Below, one piece after another: positions 8,880 through 16,091 of a stretch of DNA of 28,011 nt. Both the position numbers and the translations under genes were made by a program. Origin of the DNA: an uncultured Methanomicrobiales archaeon (GTDB lineage: Archaea; Thermoplasmatota; Thermoplasmata; Methanomassiliicoccales; Methanomethylophilaceae); NCBI GenBank assembly GCA_937892275.1, contig CALAVG010000067.1:1-28011 (forward strand). Direction: 5' to 3'. Within the stretch, counting starts at the first letter, position 1, and each line of letters starts with the position of its first letter. The notes beneath the pieces are model-generated. The model was not told the DNA's origin. It ran no database searches and saw only the letters and a program-made list of their open reading frames with translations.

Positions 8880-8883
8880 TATC

Positions 8884-10053
8884 ATGAGGGAAGTAGCAAT
8901 CATTGGAGTAGGGATCACCAAGTTCGGTGAACTATGGAACAAGTCATTCAGGGCATTGGGTATCGAAGCGGGAGCGAAGGCCATCGAGGATGCCAACCTT
9001 TCGGGAAGCGAGATCGACGGTGTCTTCATCGGTAACCTCTCCGCAGGACGTTTCATCAATCAGCAGCACATCGATGCACTGGTGGCGGATTACACGGGAA
9101 TGGCAACGAACCACATCCCCGCAACGAGGGTCGAGGCCGGAGGAGCATCCGGAGGAGTCGCCTTCAGGCAGGGAGTCATGGCAGTCGCTTCAGGAATGCA
9201 CGACATCGTGATGGTCGGAGGAGCAGAGAAGATGACCGATCTGGACGATGCTTCGATCAACTCCGTCATGGACGCCACCGCGGATTCCGAGTGGGAGGCG
9301 GAGATGGGAGCGACGTTCGCTTCGCTCCATGCCATGATAGCACAGAGGATGATCCACGAGGGAACAGCTACACGCGAGGAGATTGCATCCGTCGCTGTGA
9401 ACAGTCACTTCCACGGAGCATTCAACCCCAACGCACAATTCAAGAAAGCGGTCCCAATCGAGACCGTTCTCAGGTCCGGGCCCGTAGCGACACCTCTCGG
9501 AATGTTCGACTCCGCACCCATATCGGACGGAGCAGCATCGGTCGTTCTCTGTCCTCTCGAGGATGCCAAGAAGTACACCGACAACTACGTCAAGGTGGCG
9601 GCATCCGCACAGGCCAGCGATACGCTCGCTCTCTTCCAGAGGCCCGACATCACATCGTACGGTGCAACTGTCGCAGCATCGCAGAAGGCCTATCAGGCAG
9701 CAGGCATAACCGCTGCGGACATCAACGTCGCAGAGGTCCACGATGTGTACTCCGTCGGAGGAATCATGGCCCTGCAGGACCTCGGTTTCTACAAGAAGGG
9801 AGAGGCAGGAAAGGCCATGCTCGAAGGTCAGTGCCACTACGATTCCGGAAAGGTGGCCATCAACACCTCCGGAGGACTCAAGGCACGCGGACACCCGATC
9901 GGAGCCACCGGAGTAGCTCAGATCGTCGAGATCGCTCACCAGCTCAGGGGAACCGCAGATAACAGACAGGTGAAGGATGCCAAGTACGGACTCGCCCAGA
10001 ACGTGGGTGGAACCGGTTCGGCTGTCACCGTCAGCATCCTGGAGGCGATCTGA
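8884..10053 (+). CDS. Acetyl-CoA acetyltransferase/thiolase homologue (acetoacetyl-CoA thiolase) lacking the usual nucleophilic Cys
   Basis: 389 aa from the ATG at 8884, which has GGAGTGA about 6 nt upstream; an in-frame ATG at 8842 lies inside the HMG-CoA synthase end and is not favoured. The fold is the archaeal thiolase type: N-terminal AIIGVGITKFGELW, HDVYS (His286) and GGLKARGHPIGATG (His337), with C-terminal QNVGGTG lacking the second thiolase Cys as in archaeal members. The expected nucleophile position in the VEAACASGG-type motif reads VEAGGASGG, so residue 87 is Gly (codon GGA at 9142-9144). The only cysteines are at 223 and 317, away from that motif. Normally the enzyme makes acetoacetyl-CoA from two acetyl-CoA. 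Its stop overlaps the DUF35 ATG (TGATG). Either the family varies here or the protein is catalytically altered. Confidence 0.88.
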   Translation: MREVAIIGVGITKFGELWNKSFRALGIEAGAKAIEDANLSGSEIDGVFIGNLSAGRFINQQHIDALVADYTGMATNHIPATRVEAGGASGGVAFRQGVMAVASGMHDIVMVGGAEKMTDLDDASINSVMDATADSEWEAEMGATFASLHAMIAQRMIHEGTATREEIASVAVNSHFHGAFNPNAQFKKAVPIETVLRSGPVATPLGMFDSAPISDGAASVVLCPLEDAKKYTDNYVKVAASAQASDTLALFQRPDITSYGATVAASQKAYQAAGITAADINVAEVHDVYSVGGIMALQDLGFYKKGEAGKAMLEGQCHYDSGKVAINTSGGLKARGHPIGATGVAQIVEIAHQLRGTADNRQVKDAKYGLAQNVGGTGSAVTVSILEAI

Positions 10054-10457
10054 TGTCCGGAGTAGCAAGAGAGTGGAGGGAGATCCCGGGAAGGTACAAC
10101 CTGAAGGGAACCAAGTGCGGCAACTGCGGAAAGATATTCTTCCCCGGCCGCAGCTTCTGTCCTGTCTGCCGCAGAGCGAGCATGGGAAAGATGGAGCCCT
10201 ACGACGTGTGCAGGATCGGAAAGGTGTTCACCTTCTCCGTCGTCCACGAGGCACCCGAGTCCAACAACCTCCAGAAGCCCTATGTGGTCGCCATGGTCCA
10301 GACCGACGACGGTGTGATGATCACGGCACAGCTTGTGGATGTGGAGTTCGACAAGGTCCAGATCGGAATGCCCGTGAAGGCAGTCCTCAGGAAGCTCAGC
10401 ACCGACGGTGAGTCGGGAGTCATCCGCTACGGATACAAGTTCGTACCGTGCGAGTGA
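10053..10457 (+). CDS. DUF35 zinc-ribbon/OB-fold protein, partner of thiolase and HMG-CoA synthase
   Basis: 134 aa. The N-terminus carries a rubredoxin-like zinc ribbon with Cys22, Cys25, Cys36 and Cys39 (KCGNCGK and FCPVC). Residues about 50-134 are a beta-rich OB-fold-like domain (GKVFTFSVVHEAP, YVVAMVQTDDGVMIT). In archaea this family scaffolds the thiolase/HMG-CoA synthase complex and shapes a shared CoA site; it has no activity of its own that I can infer. It is the last gene of the four-gene operon, its ATG overlaps the thiolase TGA, and a GC-rich hairpin follows 12 nt after its stop. Confidence 0.9.
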   Translation: MSGVAREWREIPGRYNLKGTKCGNCGKIFFPGRSFCPVCRRASMGKMEPYDVCRIGKVFTFSVVHEAPESNNLQKPYVVAMVQTDDGVMITAQLVDVEFDKVQIGMPVKAVLRKLSTDGESGVIRYGYKFVPCE

Positions 10458-10468
10458 AACCATAAAAT

Positions 10469-10489
10469 GGGAGGGGGAGACCTCCTCCC
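10469..10489. terminator. GC-rich hairpin between convergent genes
   Basis: GGGAGGGGG (10469-10477) pairs with CCTCCTCCC (10481-10489), nine pairs including one G-U, with an AGA loop. It lies in the 43-nt gap between the converging mevalonate operon and cgi121. No strong U tract follows on either strand, so termination is plausible rather than shown. Confidence 0.45.
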
Positions 10490-10500
10490 CAGATATCCAT

Positions 10501-10959
10501 TCAGTTCTTCAGAAGTTCCACGAGGGCGACGTTCTCGATCGCCTGATCCTCGTAGGATACCGCACCCTTCTTCAGCCCGAGTCTTTCGGCCTTGGAATCT
10601 GTTGCGTCAATGAGGGAGTCATCCCTGCTCATGCCGATCGCATCCAGCTTTGGGTCGGCGATGTCGATTAGGAGGGTAACGTATTCGTTCCTTCCCTCCT
10701 TTGGTTTCATCTTGGCCAGTGCTTTTGAGATCTGTCTTTCCCAGGCCGCGTAAAGGATTATCTCGGTTAGTACCGTCTTGGAACGATTGGTGCCTTCCGA
10801 GAAGGCCCTCTCTGCATGTTTGGCAGCGGAAAGGATGTGGTCCTTCCCGGCAACCATATCTGGATCAATCAGCACAACATCCCCTCCCATGGAGGTGAAA
10901 TGGTTGATCATCGTATCGAAAGGCGCATCGCCCCTCATGCCTATTACTTGGAATTCCAT
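10501..10959 (-). CDS. cgi121: KEOPS complex subunit Cgi121
   Basis: 152 aa, close to the usual size of archaeal Cgi121. The segment TEIILYAAWERQISKALAKM (about 85-104) is the characteristic family block, followed by a variable middle and a C-terminal LKKGAVSYEDQAIENVALVE-like end. KEOPS adds the threonylcarbamoyl group of t6A to tRNAs reading ANN codons; Cgi121 recruits the tRNA 3' end and supports the Bud32 kinase/ATPase subunit. The ATG at 10959 has GAGG 6 nt upstream. The gene lies only 29 nt downstream of a truncated nucleotidase gene, so it may now depend on that gene's promoter. No other KEOPS gene is in the window. Confidence 0.82.
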   Translation of the reverse strand: MEFQVIGMRGDAPFDTMINHFTSMGGDVVLIDPDMVAGKDHILSAAKHAERAFSEGTNRSKTVLTEIILYAAWERQISKALAKMKPKEGRNEYVTLLIDIADPKLDAIGMSRDDSLIDATDSKAERLGLKKGAVSYEDQAIENVALVELLKN

Positions 10960-10988
10960 ATTCTGCCTCTTCTGAACATATGCGGCTC

Positions 10989-11420
10989 TCAGACGCTCAC
11001 CTGTCTTTCGCCTGGAATCATCGATTCATCGATCGTACCCAGTCCCTTGATGTAATCGATCAGGAGGGCCGTATCGAATTCGTGGTTACCCGGAACACCG
11101 ATGTCGTAACCGACCTCGTTCATTACCGTGACAGGGGCCATCTCTTCAGAGAGGGCACCATATACATTACCTTGCAGGAAATCTCCAGCATCGAACACGA
11201 ATACGACGTTGCTTTCTGATTCTTTCTCGTCCTTCAAGGACTTCAATGTGGCGAATCCCAGATCGCCGTCATCGCCAAGGTAGCAATGCGTGTCGTTGGA
11301 GTGGAGGATGACAAAGGATCCGTCGCTACCCTCATCGTTGTTTATCGATACGACGAACGATCCTATGAGAACGACAAGCACCGCGATGGCAGCTATAGTA
11401 ACTGCATTTGAAGTGCGCAT
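10989..11420 (-). pseudogene. Truncated 5'-nucleotidase/metallophosphatase N-terminus (copy A)
   Basis: An open frame of 143 aa starts with a signal anchor (about residues 7-26), then carries the first metal-binding blocks of the UshA-like 5'-nucleotidase family: SNDTHCYLGD, FDAGDFLQGN and GNHEFD. Family members normally run to 500 or more residues with later His motifs and a C-terminal nucleotide-binding domain; all of these are missing, and the frame ends in GERQVSV. The remaining metal ligands cannot complete the dinuclear site, so activity is unlikely. A TATA-like GTAAATATG (minus, 11448-11456) sits 28-36 bp upstream, so the stub may still be transcribed. It is one of two related fragments; the other, at 12100-12322, is more decayed. 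Confidence 0.75.
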
Positions 11421-11550
11421 AATCCAGGAAGGTTCTGCGCATTATTACATATTTACGCTGTTCGGTGCGTTGATCAAGGAAACAGGGGCCTCAGCTGGCT
11501 CAGGAGCATAGGCATTCGTTCAATTGCTAATCGTGTATGCGAGACTCTGG
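11275..11550. repeat. Diverged direct duplication, copy A
   Basis: This stretch aligns without large gaps to 12181-12451 in the same orientation. On the minus strand it contains, in order, a remnant of the 3' end of the ATP-grasp gene (with the stop and the ACGAAT-GCC that follows it), the old terminator region, the nucleotidase promoter and the nucleotidase N-terminus. Identity by eye is about 70%. The shared block GGAAACAGGGGCCTC versus GGAAAAAGGGGCCTC is a useful landmark. Confidence 0.75.
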
Positions 11551-11591
11551 CATTATTCGCCGGTATAAAACGAAAATCTGAGAAAAGGGGT

Positions 11592-11615
11592 CGACCCAGA
11601 GAGGTCTCTGGGTCG
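11592..11615 (-). terminator. Perfect hairpin terminator after the TerB-like gene
   Basis: CGACCCAGAGA (11592-11602) and TCTCTGGGTCG (11605-11615) form a perfect 11-bp inverted repeat. On the minus strand it follows the stop at 11623 by 8 nt and is itself followed by T-rich sequence (CCCCTTTTCTC, then ATTTTCGTTTT), which fits a terminator for the TerB-like gene. Confidence 0.6.
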
Positions 11616-11622
11616 TTTAGAA

Positions 11623-12075
11623 TCACTCAATGAGCTGCTTGATCCAGTTCTTCTCTCTTAAGGAGATCTTTCCGTCCACGGCACAGACCATCATTGTGAC
11701 TATGATAATGTCGTCTTTGAGTTCCTCAGAGAGCTCTCCCAGAACATCCACCATGAAATCGACGATGAACTTGTCATCCTTGGCATCTTTCTTGATTGCC
11801 TTGAATGCGGCCTTCGCCTCCTCATAGGAGACCTCTCCTCCGACTGTCACTTCCAAGGCTGGGCGGATCAGCTCGAATTCGGCTTTGTCAAGCTTTCCAT
11901 CCGCCATTATAGCAGATACGATGAAGCTAGAGTAAATCTCCAATCCGGTGAAGCCGTCTCTGGTGATAGCTGAAAGGGCGGCTATGATCTTGGCCGATTT
12001 AACCCTGAGCACATCAGCGTATGTCAGGGGGTCCATGTTTTCGAATTCCTTACAAAGCTTGTTGAAGTCGTTCAT
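11623..12075 (-). CDS. TerB-like (tellurite-resistance/DjlA-type) domain protein
   Basis: 150 aa from the ATG at 12075; an in-frame TTG further upstream is less likely because a TATA box sits about 25 bp before this ATG. The protein is all-helical in character and holds two copies of the acidic TerB signature: IMADGKLDKAEFELI (about 57-70) and CAVDGKISLREKNWI (about 131-145). These match the metal-binding loops of TerB/DjlA-like domains. No signal peptide or membrane segment is present. TerB-domain proteins are linked to stress responses and membrane-associated complexes, but no specific role can be given. It is a single-gene unit with its own promoter and terminator, and lies between two decayed nucleotidase fragments. 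Confidence 0.75.
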   Translation of the reverse strand: MNDFNKLCKEFENMDPLTYADVLRVKSAKIIAALSAITRDGFTGLEIYSSFIVSAIMADGKLDKAEFELIRPALEVTVGGEVSYEEAKAAFKAIKKDAKDDKFIVDFMVDVLGELSEELKDDIIIVTMMVCAVDGKISLREKNWIKQLIE

Positions 12076-12097
12076 ATGTGTCTTTCGGCACTTCAAG

Positions 12098-12106
12098 TAT
12101 TTAAGA
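12098..12106 (-). promoter_or_regulatory. TATA box of the TerB-like gene
   Basis: On the minus strand CTTAAATAC lies 23-31 bp upstream of the ATG at 12075, implying a leaderless mRNA. No Shine-Dalgarno is visible. Confidence 0.5.
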
Positions 12107-12322
12107 AGCTATGCTCATCCTTCGGAATTACCGAAGAAAATCTATCGCACGTATCGTACATGTTGTCCTTCACCAGGCTACCGAGGCGGCAATGTTTGTC
12201 CTTGGAGTAGAGGATGACAAACGATCCGTTGCCCCCATCGTTGTTCGTCGATGTGACGAACTCTCCGATGAGAACGAAAAGCACGCGATGGTAGTGATAG
12301 CAACCGCATGTGAAGTGCGTAT
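12100..12322 (-). pseudogene. Decayed 5'-nucleotidase N-terminus (copy B)
   Basis: It aligns to the beginning of the fragment at 10989-11420. The ancestral start codon is ATA (12322-12320) instead of ATG, and a one-base deletion near 12284 shifts the frame before the segment LIGEFVTSTNNDGGNGSFVI, which corresponds to LIGSFVVSINNDEGSDGSFV of copy A. NDTHCYLGD has become KDKHCRLGS, and the region after it is rearranged and short. The promoter that is TATA-like in copy A is degenerate here. It is a clear pseudogene remnant. Confidence 0.75.
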
Positions 12323-12451
12323 GACTTAGGAAAGTTCTGCCATTATCACTTTCTTAAGCCGTAGATACTTGGATGAAGGAAAAAGGGGCCTCTGCCCAAT
12401 CCAGGCAGAGGCAATTCGTTCACTTCTTTATCCCGTATACGAGACCAGTGG
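12181..12451. repeat. Diverged direct duplication, copy B
   Basis: Partner of 11275-11550. This copy spans the intact 3' end of the ATP-grasp gene, its terminator hairpin, the intergenic gap and the decayed nucleotidase start. The TerB-like gene lies between the two copies, giving an offset of about 900 bp between them. Confidence 0.75.
12388..12412 (-). terminator. Hairpin terminator of the ATP-grasp gene
   Basis: GCCTCTGCC (12388-12396) pairs perfectly with GGCAGAGGC (12404-12412) around a 7-nt loop. On the minus strand it starts 8 nt after the gene's stop and is followed by CCCCTTTTTCC, an intrinsic-terminator-like layout. Confidence 0.65.
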
Positions 12452-14069
12452 CCTCGTATGTTGGCAGGAGGATGCGAACCCCTCCGATGTTCATCATGAA
12501 GTCCATGGCGACACTGCCGTACTTCAGGGATCTGTAGGACTCGGGAACTGCGATGAACACCCCTCCAGTTCTCAGAGTGCGTATCACTTTGAAGATGGAT
12601 ATGTACCTGTCCTCTGATTTGCACTTTCCGCATTTCGCATAGATCGCACCGTCGTACACTTCGCCACCGTCGGTCTCGATCCTCTGGCCGAACTGCCACG
12701 CGTACACGTCCTTGTCTGTAACGACGACGAATTTCTTGTTGCGGTCGAGGTTTTCCAATATCTGTTGGATATCTGTGGTGAGTTCGACAGGCTCGATCTC
12801 CTCTCCCAGGGTGTAGAACATGTTGAAGTACCTCTTCTCCACGGTGCGGAGCATCTCGTAGTCCTTCATCAGTTCACCATAATCGGAATTGACCATCTTG
12901 ACGGTGAGCGGGCTTGTGTCTAGGTCCACTGTGCGCTGGTACTCGCTGATGCCCTCGTTTCCGAAGAAGAGGATCTCCCTGGTACTGCCGAGCATGTTGC
13001 TGAGCACGAAGGTAGGTGCGAAGCTCCCGATCATGTCCTCTGGAACGATTATCAGTTTCATCAGAGCGTATTTCGGAGGATTGTAGACCTTGCGGGACAT
13101 TCTCTTGAACATACCGGGGTCGAGGTATACGTCGATGGCAAGGTCCGTCTGATGGTGTCCAAGGACCTCATCATAATAGGGTTGCGTCATCGCCAGCCCC
13201 ATCGGACGGGCGTTGACTTCTATCAGCACCGGGCCCCTCTTGTCGATCTTGATCTCCGTGTGGCAGAGTCCCCATTTCATTTCGACAGCATCCAACACTT
13301 TGTAGGCATATTGGATCATGTCGGAATGTCCAGGTTCCAGATCCTTTACCAGCTTGGTGCTGTCATAGATGATGGCACCCTCATCGGTGATGACCTTGGT
13401 GTACATCCAGATGTCCGTGACCATGTGTTTCCCGTCACAGCTGAGCGTATTGACGATGTATTCGGTTCCGCCTATGTATTCCTGTATAAGTATGGGCGAA
13501 TCCATGGTCCCCAAACCGTTCATCGTGTTCTGCAGGATCCTGTAGTGTTCTATGGCATCTTCGATGCACGAACAGATCTTGAGACCTACGGTACCAGCTG
13601 ATTCGGAGTATTTCACCACGCATTTGGTAAGGTCGTCATCATTCCAGAATGTCCTGATGTCATCTTCGCAAGTGACCATTTTGCTTTCGATCCTGCGGAG
13701 TCCTGCTCTTCCGAGGGCTTCATACATCCCTTTCTTCGAAGTGCGGAGATATGTGGTAGCAGAATCATTGCCTCTCAGACCAAGGGCAGTACTCAGGCGC
13801 TCTGCCAGGCGCACCCCGTATTCAGAACCAGGGAATACAGCAGAGATGTCGTACTTTTTGATCTTATTCAAGAATACATTGAAGTCTTCGTCCTCATCGA
13901 TGAAATCTACCTTTCCTTCGAACTCTTTCGAGAGTATTTTGCGGTAGTTCACTAGATACTCGAAATTTGCCCTGGTATTGACGATCAGAGGTCTGTAACC
14001 GTGTGATATTATATCGTCGATGTACAGGCGCCCCGAAGAAACGCATTCAACTACAGCCATATACTGCAT
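12420..14069 (-). CDS. ATP-grasp ligase with an additional C-terminal domain
   Basis: 549 aa. Residues about 1-100 form a Rossmann-like pre-ATP-grasp domain (MAVVECVSSGRLYIDDIISH; VFPGSEYGVRLAERL). Residues about 105-310 are the ATP-grasp fold, with VVKYSESAGTVGLK as the phosphate-binding loop, QEYIGGTEYIV, and VLIEVNARPMG as the Mg-binding Glu/Asn strand. Residues about 310-410 complete the ligase region. Residues about 415-549 are a separate domain (FVVVTDKDVYAWQFGQR; IFKVIRTLRTGGVFIAVP) that vaguely resembles a methyltransferase-like Rossmann fold. The closest general type is the carboxylate-amine/dipeptide ligases of the BacD or biotin-carboxylase-like group, but the substrate is unknown. 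The ATG at 14069 lies about 24 bp after a TATA box. It is a single-gene unit with its own terminator, divergent from the EamA transporter. Confidence 0.8.
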   Translation of the reverse strand: MQYMAVVECVSSGRLYIDDIISHGYRPLIVNTRANFEYLVNYRKILSKEFEGKVDFIDEDEDFNVFLNKIKKYDISAVFPGSEYGVRLAERLSTALGLRGNDSATTYLRTSKKGMYEALGRAGLRRIESKMVTCEDDIRTFWNDDDLTKCVVKYSESAGTVGLKICSCIEDAIEHYRILQNTMNGLGTMDSPILIQEYIGGTEYIVNTLSCDGKHMVTDIWMYTKVITDEGAIIYDSTKLVKDLEPGHSDMIQYAYKVLDAVEMKWGLCHTEIKIDKRGPVLIEVNARPMGLAMTQPYYDEVLGHHQTDLAIDVYLDPGMFKRMSRKVYNPPKYALMKLIIVPEDMIGSFAPTFVLSNMLGSTREILFFGNEGISEYQRTVDLDTSPLTVKMVNSDYGELMKDYEMLRTVEKRYFNMFYTLGEEIEPVELTTDIQQILENLDRNKKFVVVTDKDVYAWQFGQRIETDGGEVYDGAIYAKCGKCKSEDRYISIFKVIRTLRTGGVFIAVPESYRSLKYGSVAMDFMMNIGGVRILLPTYEATGLVYGIKK

Positions 14070-14092
14070 GGGTAAGGGGGATGTTTGTTTCG

Positions 14093-14102
14093 TTTATTAT
14101 TC
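14093..14102 (-). promoter_or_regulatory. TATA box of the ATP-grasp gene
   Basis: On the minus strand GAATAATAAA lies 24-33 bp before the ATG at 14069, with no ribosome site in between, suggesting a leaderless mRNA. Confidence 0.45.
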
Positions 14103-14146
14103 TTTAGTTGAGTTAATACTGATGATGCCTGATTCCTGGAAAATGG

Positions 14147-14152
14147 TTTTAA
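14147..14152 (+). promoter_or_regulatory. TATA-like box of the EamA gene
   Basis: TTTTAA (within GGTTTTAACC) ends 22 bp before the GTG at 14175. This supports the GTG as a leaderless start over the ATG at 14190. Confidence 0.35.
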
Positions 14153-14174
14153 CCTCTCCCACTATTCAACCCCT

Positions 14175-15104
14175 GTGAAGAACCATCTTATGCACCCGTA
14201 TTTCCTGGCCGGGATAGCAGCGCTTCTCGTTGCCGTCCTCAACTTCTTCTCGAAGTCCCTGCTGGAAGCTGGATTGTCACCTTTTGAGGTGTGCGCATGC
14301 CGTGAAAGTGTCACGGCCACTGTCTTCGCGGTGATCCTTCTATTAGTCGACCGCAACGCTTTCAGGATCAAATTGAAGGATCTGTGGATATTCATCCTGT
14401 TCGCGGCATTTAATGTGATCTCCAACGTATGCATGTTCGCAGCCCAGGACATGGTGCCTCTGGAGGTCGCATCCGTGCTGGAGATGACCAGTCCGTACTT
14501 CATCCTGGTCTTCGCATACTTCCTATTCGGTGACAGGATCACCAAGAGGAAGGTGCTGGCTTCGGTCGTGATGTTCCTTGGATGCATATTGATCACTGGT
14601 ATTGTGGATGAAGGCGCGGACATACCTGTCCTCGGTGTCGCTATCGGTCTACTCTCCGGAGTGACGCTGGCCGCTTTCACTCTCGGTAGTAAGTACACGG
14701 CCACCAGGAACATCTCTGAGAACACGTCGATGTTCTACTTCTTTATGATCAGTGCGTTGATGGTCCTGCCATTCGCCGATCTCGGACATATCGCTGATGT
14801 GGCTGTCTCTGAAGGCAAGTTCATACCGTACATCATCATGCTGGGTGTACTTGGTACGCTCATCCCCAACTATATCGCTATCTATACGATCAGGCGCGGG
14901 GACCCTGCGACCATAGCCATCATCATCACATCCAGCATCGTCGTGTCCACCATCATCGGTGTCGTGGCGTTCGGGGATGAGTTCGGTCTGCGCGATCTGA
15001 TCGGTATGATCCTGGTCATGGCTGCCATAACCCTGTTGGACCCTCCCAAATCCATCAAGGATCGTGTCGGCGAGGATGACCCTCTTGACGAAGATCTTTT
15101 GTGA
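14175..15104 (+). CDS. EamA/DMT-family transporter
   Basis: 309 aa from a GTG at 14175 (an ATG at 14190 is possible). The sequence is a duplicated array of about ten hydrophobic spans: FLAGIAALLVAVLNFFSK at the N-terminus, the conserved EMTSPYFILVFAYFLFGDRIT end of the first half, and a matching IIITSSIVVSTIIGVVAFGDE end of the second. The tail is cytoplasmic and acidic. This is the drug/metabolite transporter superfamily, which includes amino acid exporters. The next genes on the same strand make threonine, so homoserine or threonine export (as for RhtA-type members) is a reasonable inference, not shown by sequence. A TATA box 53-30 nt before thrB suggests the pathway genes have their own promoter. 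Confidence 0.85.
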   Translation: MKNHLMHPYFLAGIAALLVAVLNFFSKSLLEAGLSPFEVCACRESVTATVFAVILLLVDRNAFRIKLKDLWIFILFAAFNVISNVCMFAAQDMVPLEVASVLEMTSPYFILVFAYFLFGDRITKRKVLASVVMFLGCILITGIVDEGADIPVLGVAIGLLSGVTLAAFTLGSKYTATRNISENTSMFYFFMISALMVLPFADLGHIADVAVSEGKFIPYIIMLGVLGTLIPNYIAIYTIRRGDPATIAIIITSSIVVSTIIGVVAFGDEFGLRDLIGMILVMAAITLLDPPKSIKDRVGEDDPLDEDLL

Positions 15105-15117
15105 CCCTCGCCACCCT

Positions 15118-15127
15118 TTATTAATAA
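15118..15127 (+). promoter_or_regulatory. TATA box upstream of homoserine kinase
   Basis: TTATTAATAA is a perfect 10-bp palindrome 31-40 bp before the ATG at 15158. The resulting short leader would carry a GTGAT ribosome-site-like element just before the ATG. Confidence 0.45.
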
Positions 15128-15157
15128 GGAGGGGAATCAGCGGACATACGTGATGTC

Positions 15158-16090
15158 ATGAGCGACGAATGGATCAAGATTGCCGCACCAGCGACCTCTG
15201 CCAACATCGGAGCAGGATTCGACACCTTCGGTATCGCACTGGAATCCCCGTGCGAGATGATCGAGGGAAGGAAGACAGATTCCGGTTTCAGGATCGTCGA
15301 GGTCAAAGGCCCGGGTGCCGAGATGGTACCTTTGGACCCAGACATGAACTCCGTCACCATAGCTGCCAGGGAGTACCTTAAGCTTGTCGGTGAGGATTTC
15401 GGTATCGAGGTCAAGATCACGAAGGCCATCAGACCGTGCAGCGGCATGGGTTCATCCGGAGCATCCGCAGGAGGCGGAGCATACCTCGCTCATGTCCTGG
15501 CAGGGGAGAAAGGTCCCATCGAGAACGTCATAATCGCCGCTGCGAAAGCGGAGGGATGGACGTCCGGCGGATTCCATGCGGACAACGTGGCGCCCTGCAT
15601 CCTCGGCGGATTCACGATCATCAGGTCCAACGAACCTCTCGACGTGATGGCGGTAAGGCCCCCGGAGAATCTGGGAGTAGTGGCCGCTCTGCCCGATGTC
15701 CTGGTCCCTACGAAGGAGGCCAGGGCAGTACTGCCTGAGACGGTTGCCCTGAAGGACATGGTCTTCCACATAGGACACTCATCATCACTGGTCTACGGCA
15801 TGATGTCCGGAGACATCGCCCTCATCGGCAGATCCATAGCGGACGCGGTCATCGAGCCCGCAAGGCAGAAGCTCGTCCCCCACATAGCTGAGGCCGAGAA
15901 GGCCGCCATGGACAAAGGTGCCGTATCCTCCTGTATCGGAGGATCAGGGCCTTGCATACTATCATTTTTCGACAAGACCAAGACGGATGGCAAGGCGATA
16001 GCCGATGCGGTCGTCAAGGTGTATTCCGACAACGGAATGAAATGCGATACCTGGATCACGAGCTGCGGTTCCGGATGCAGGAGGATTTGA
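15158..16090 (+). CDS. thrB: Homoserine kinase
   Basis: 310 aa, normal for the GHMP-kinase homoserine kinase group. It phosphorylates homoserine to O-phosphohomoserine with ATP. Visible motifs: APATSANIGAGFDTFGIAL at the N-terminus (about 10-28), the GHMP phosphate loop PCSGMGSSGASAGG (93-106), and the C-terminal GAVSSCIGGSGPCILSF block. The unusual Met in GMGSS is conservative. Its TGA is one base before the threonine synthase ATG, so the two final steps of threonine synthesis are co-transcribed and probably translationally coupled. No homoserine dehydrogenase or aspartokinase is in the window. Confidence 0.92.
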   Translation: MSDEWIKIAAPATSANIGAGFDTFGIALESPCEMIEGRKTDSGFRIVEVKGPGAEMVPLDPDMNSVTIAAREYLKLVGEDFGIEVKITKAIRPCSGMGSSGASAGGGAYLAHVLAGEKGPIENVIIAAAKAEGWTSGGFHADNVAPCILGGFTIIRSNEPLDVMAVRPPENLGVVAALPDVLVPTKEARAVLPETVALKDMVFHIGHSSSLVYGMMSGDIALIGRSIADAVIEPARQKLVPHIAEAEKAAMDKGAVSSCIGGSGPCILSFFDKTKTDGKAIADAVVKVYSDNGMKCDTWITSCGSGCRRI

Positions 16091-16091
16091 A

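Noticed and set aside
8842..8883. An earlier in-frame ATG for the thiolase homologue
   Set aside because: It lies inside the HMG-CoA synthase gene and adds a non-homologous Ser/Arg-rich stretch; the ATG at 8884 has a good Shine-Dalgarno and the family's normal start.
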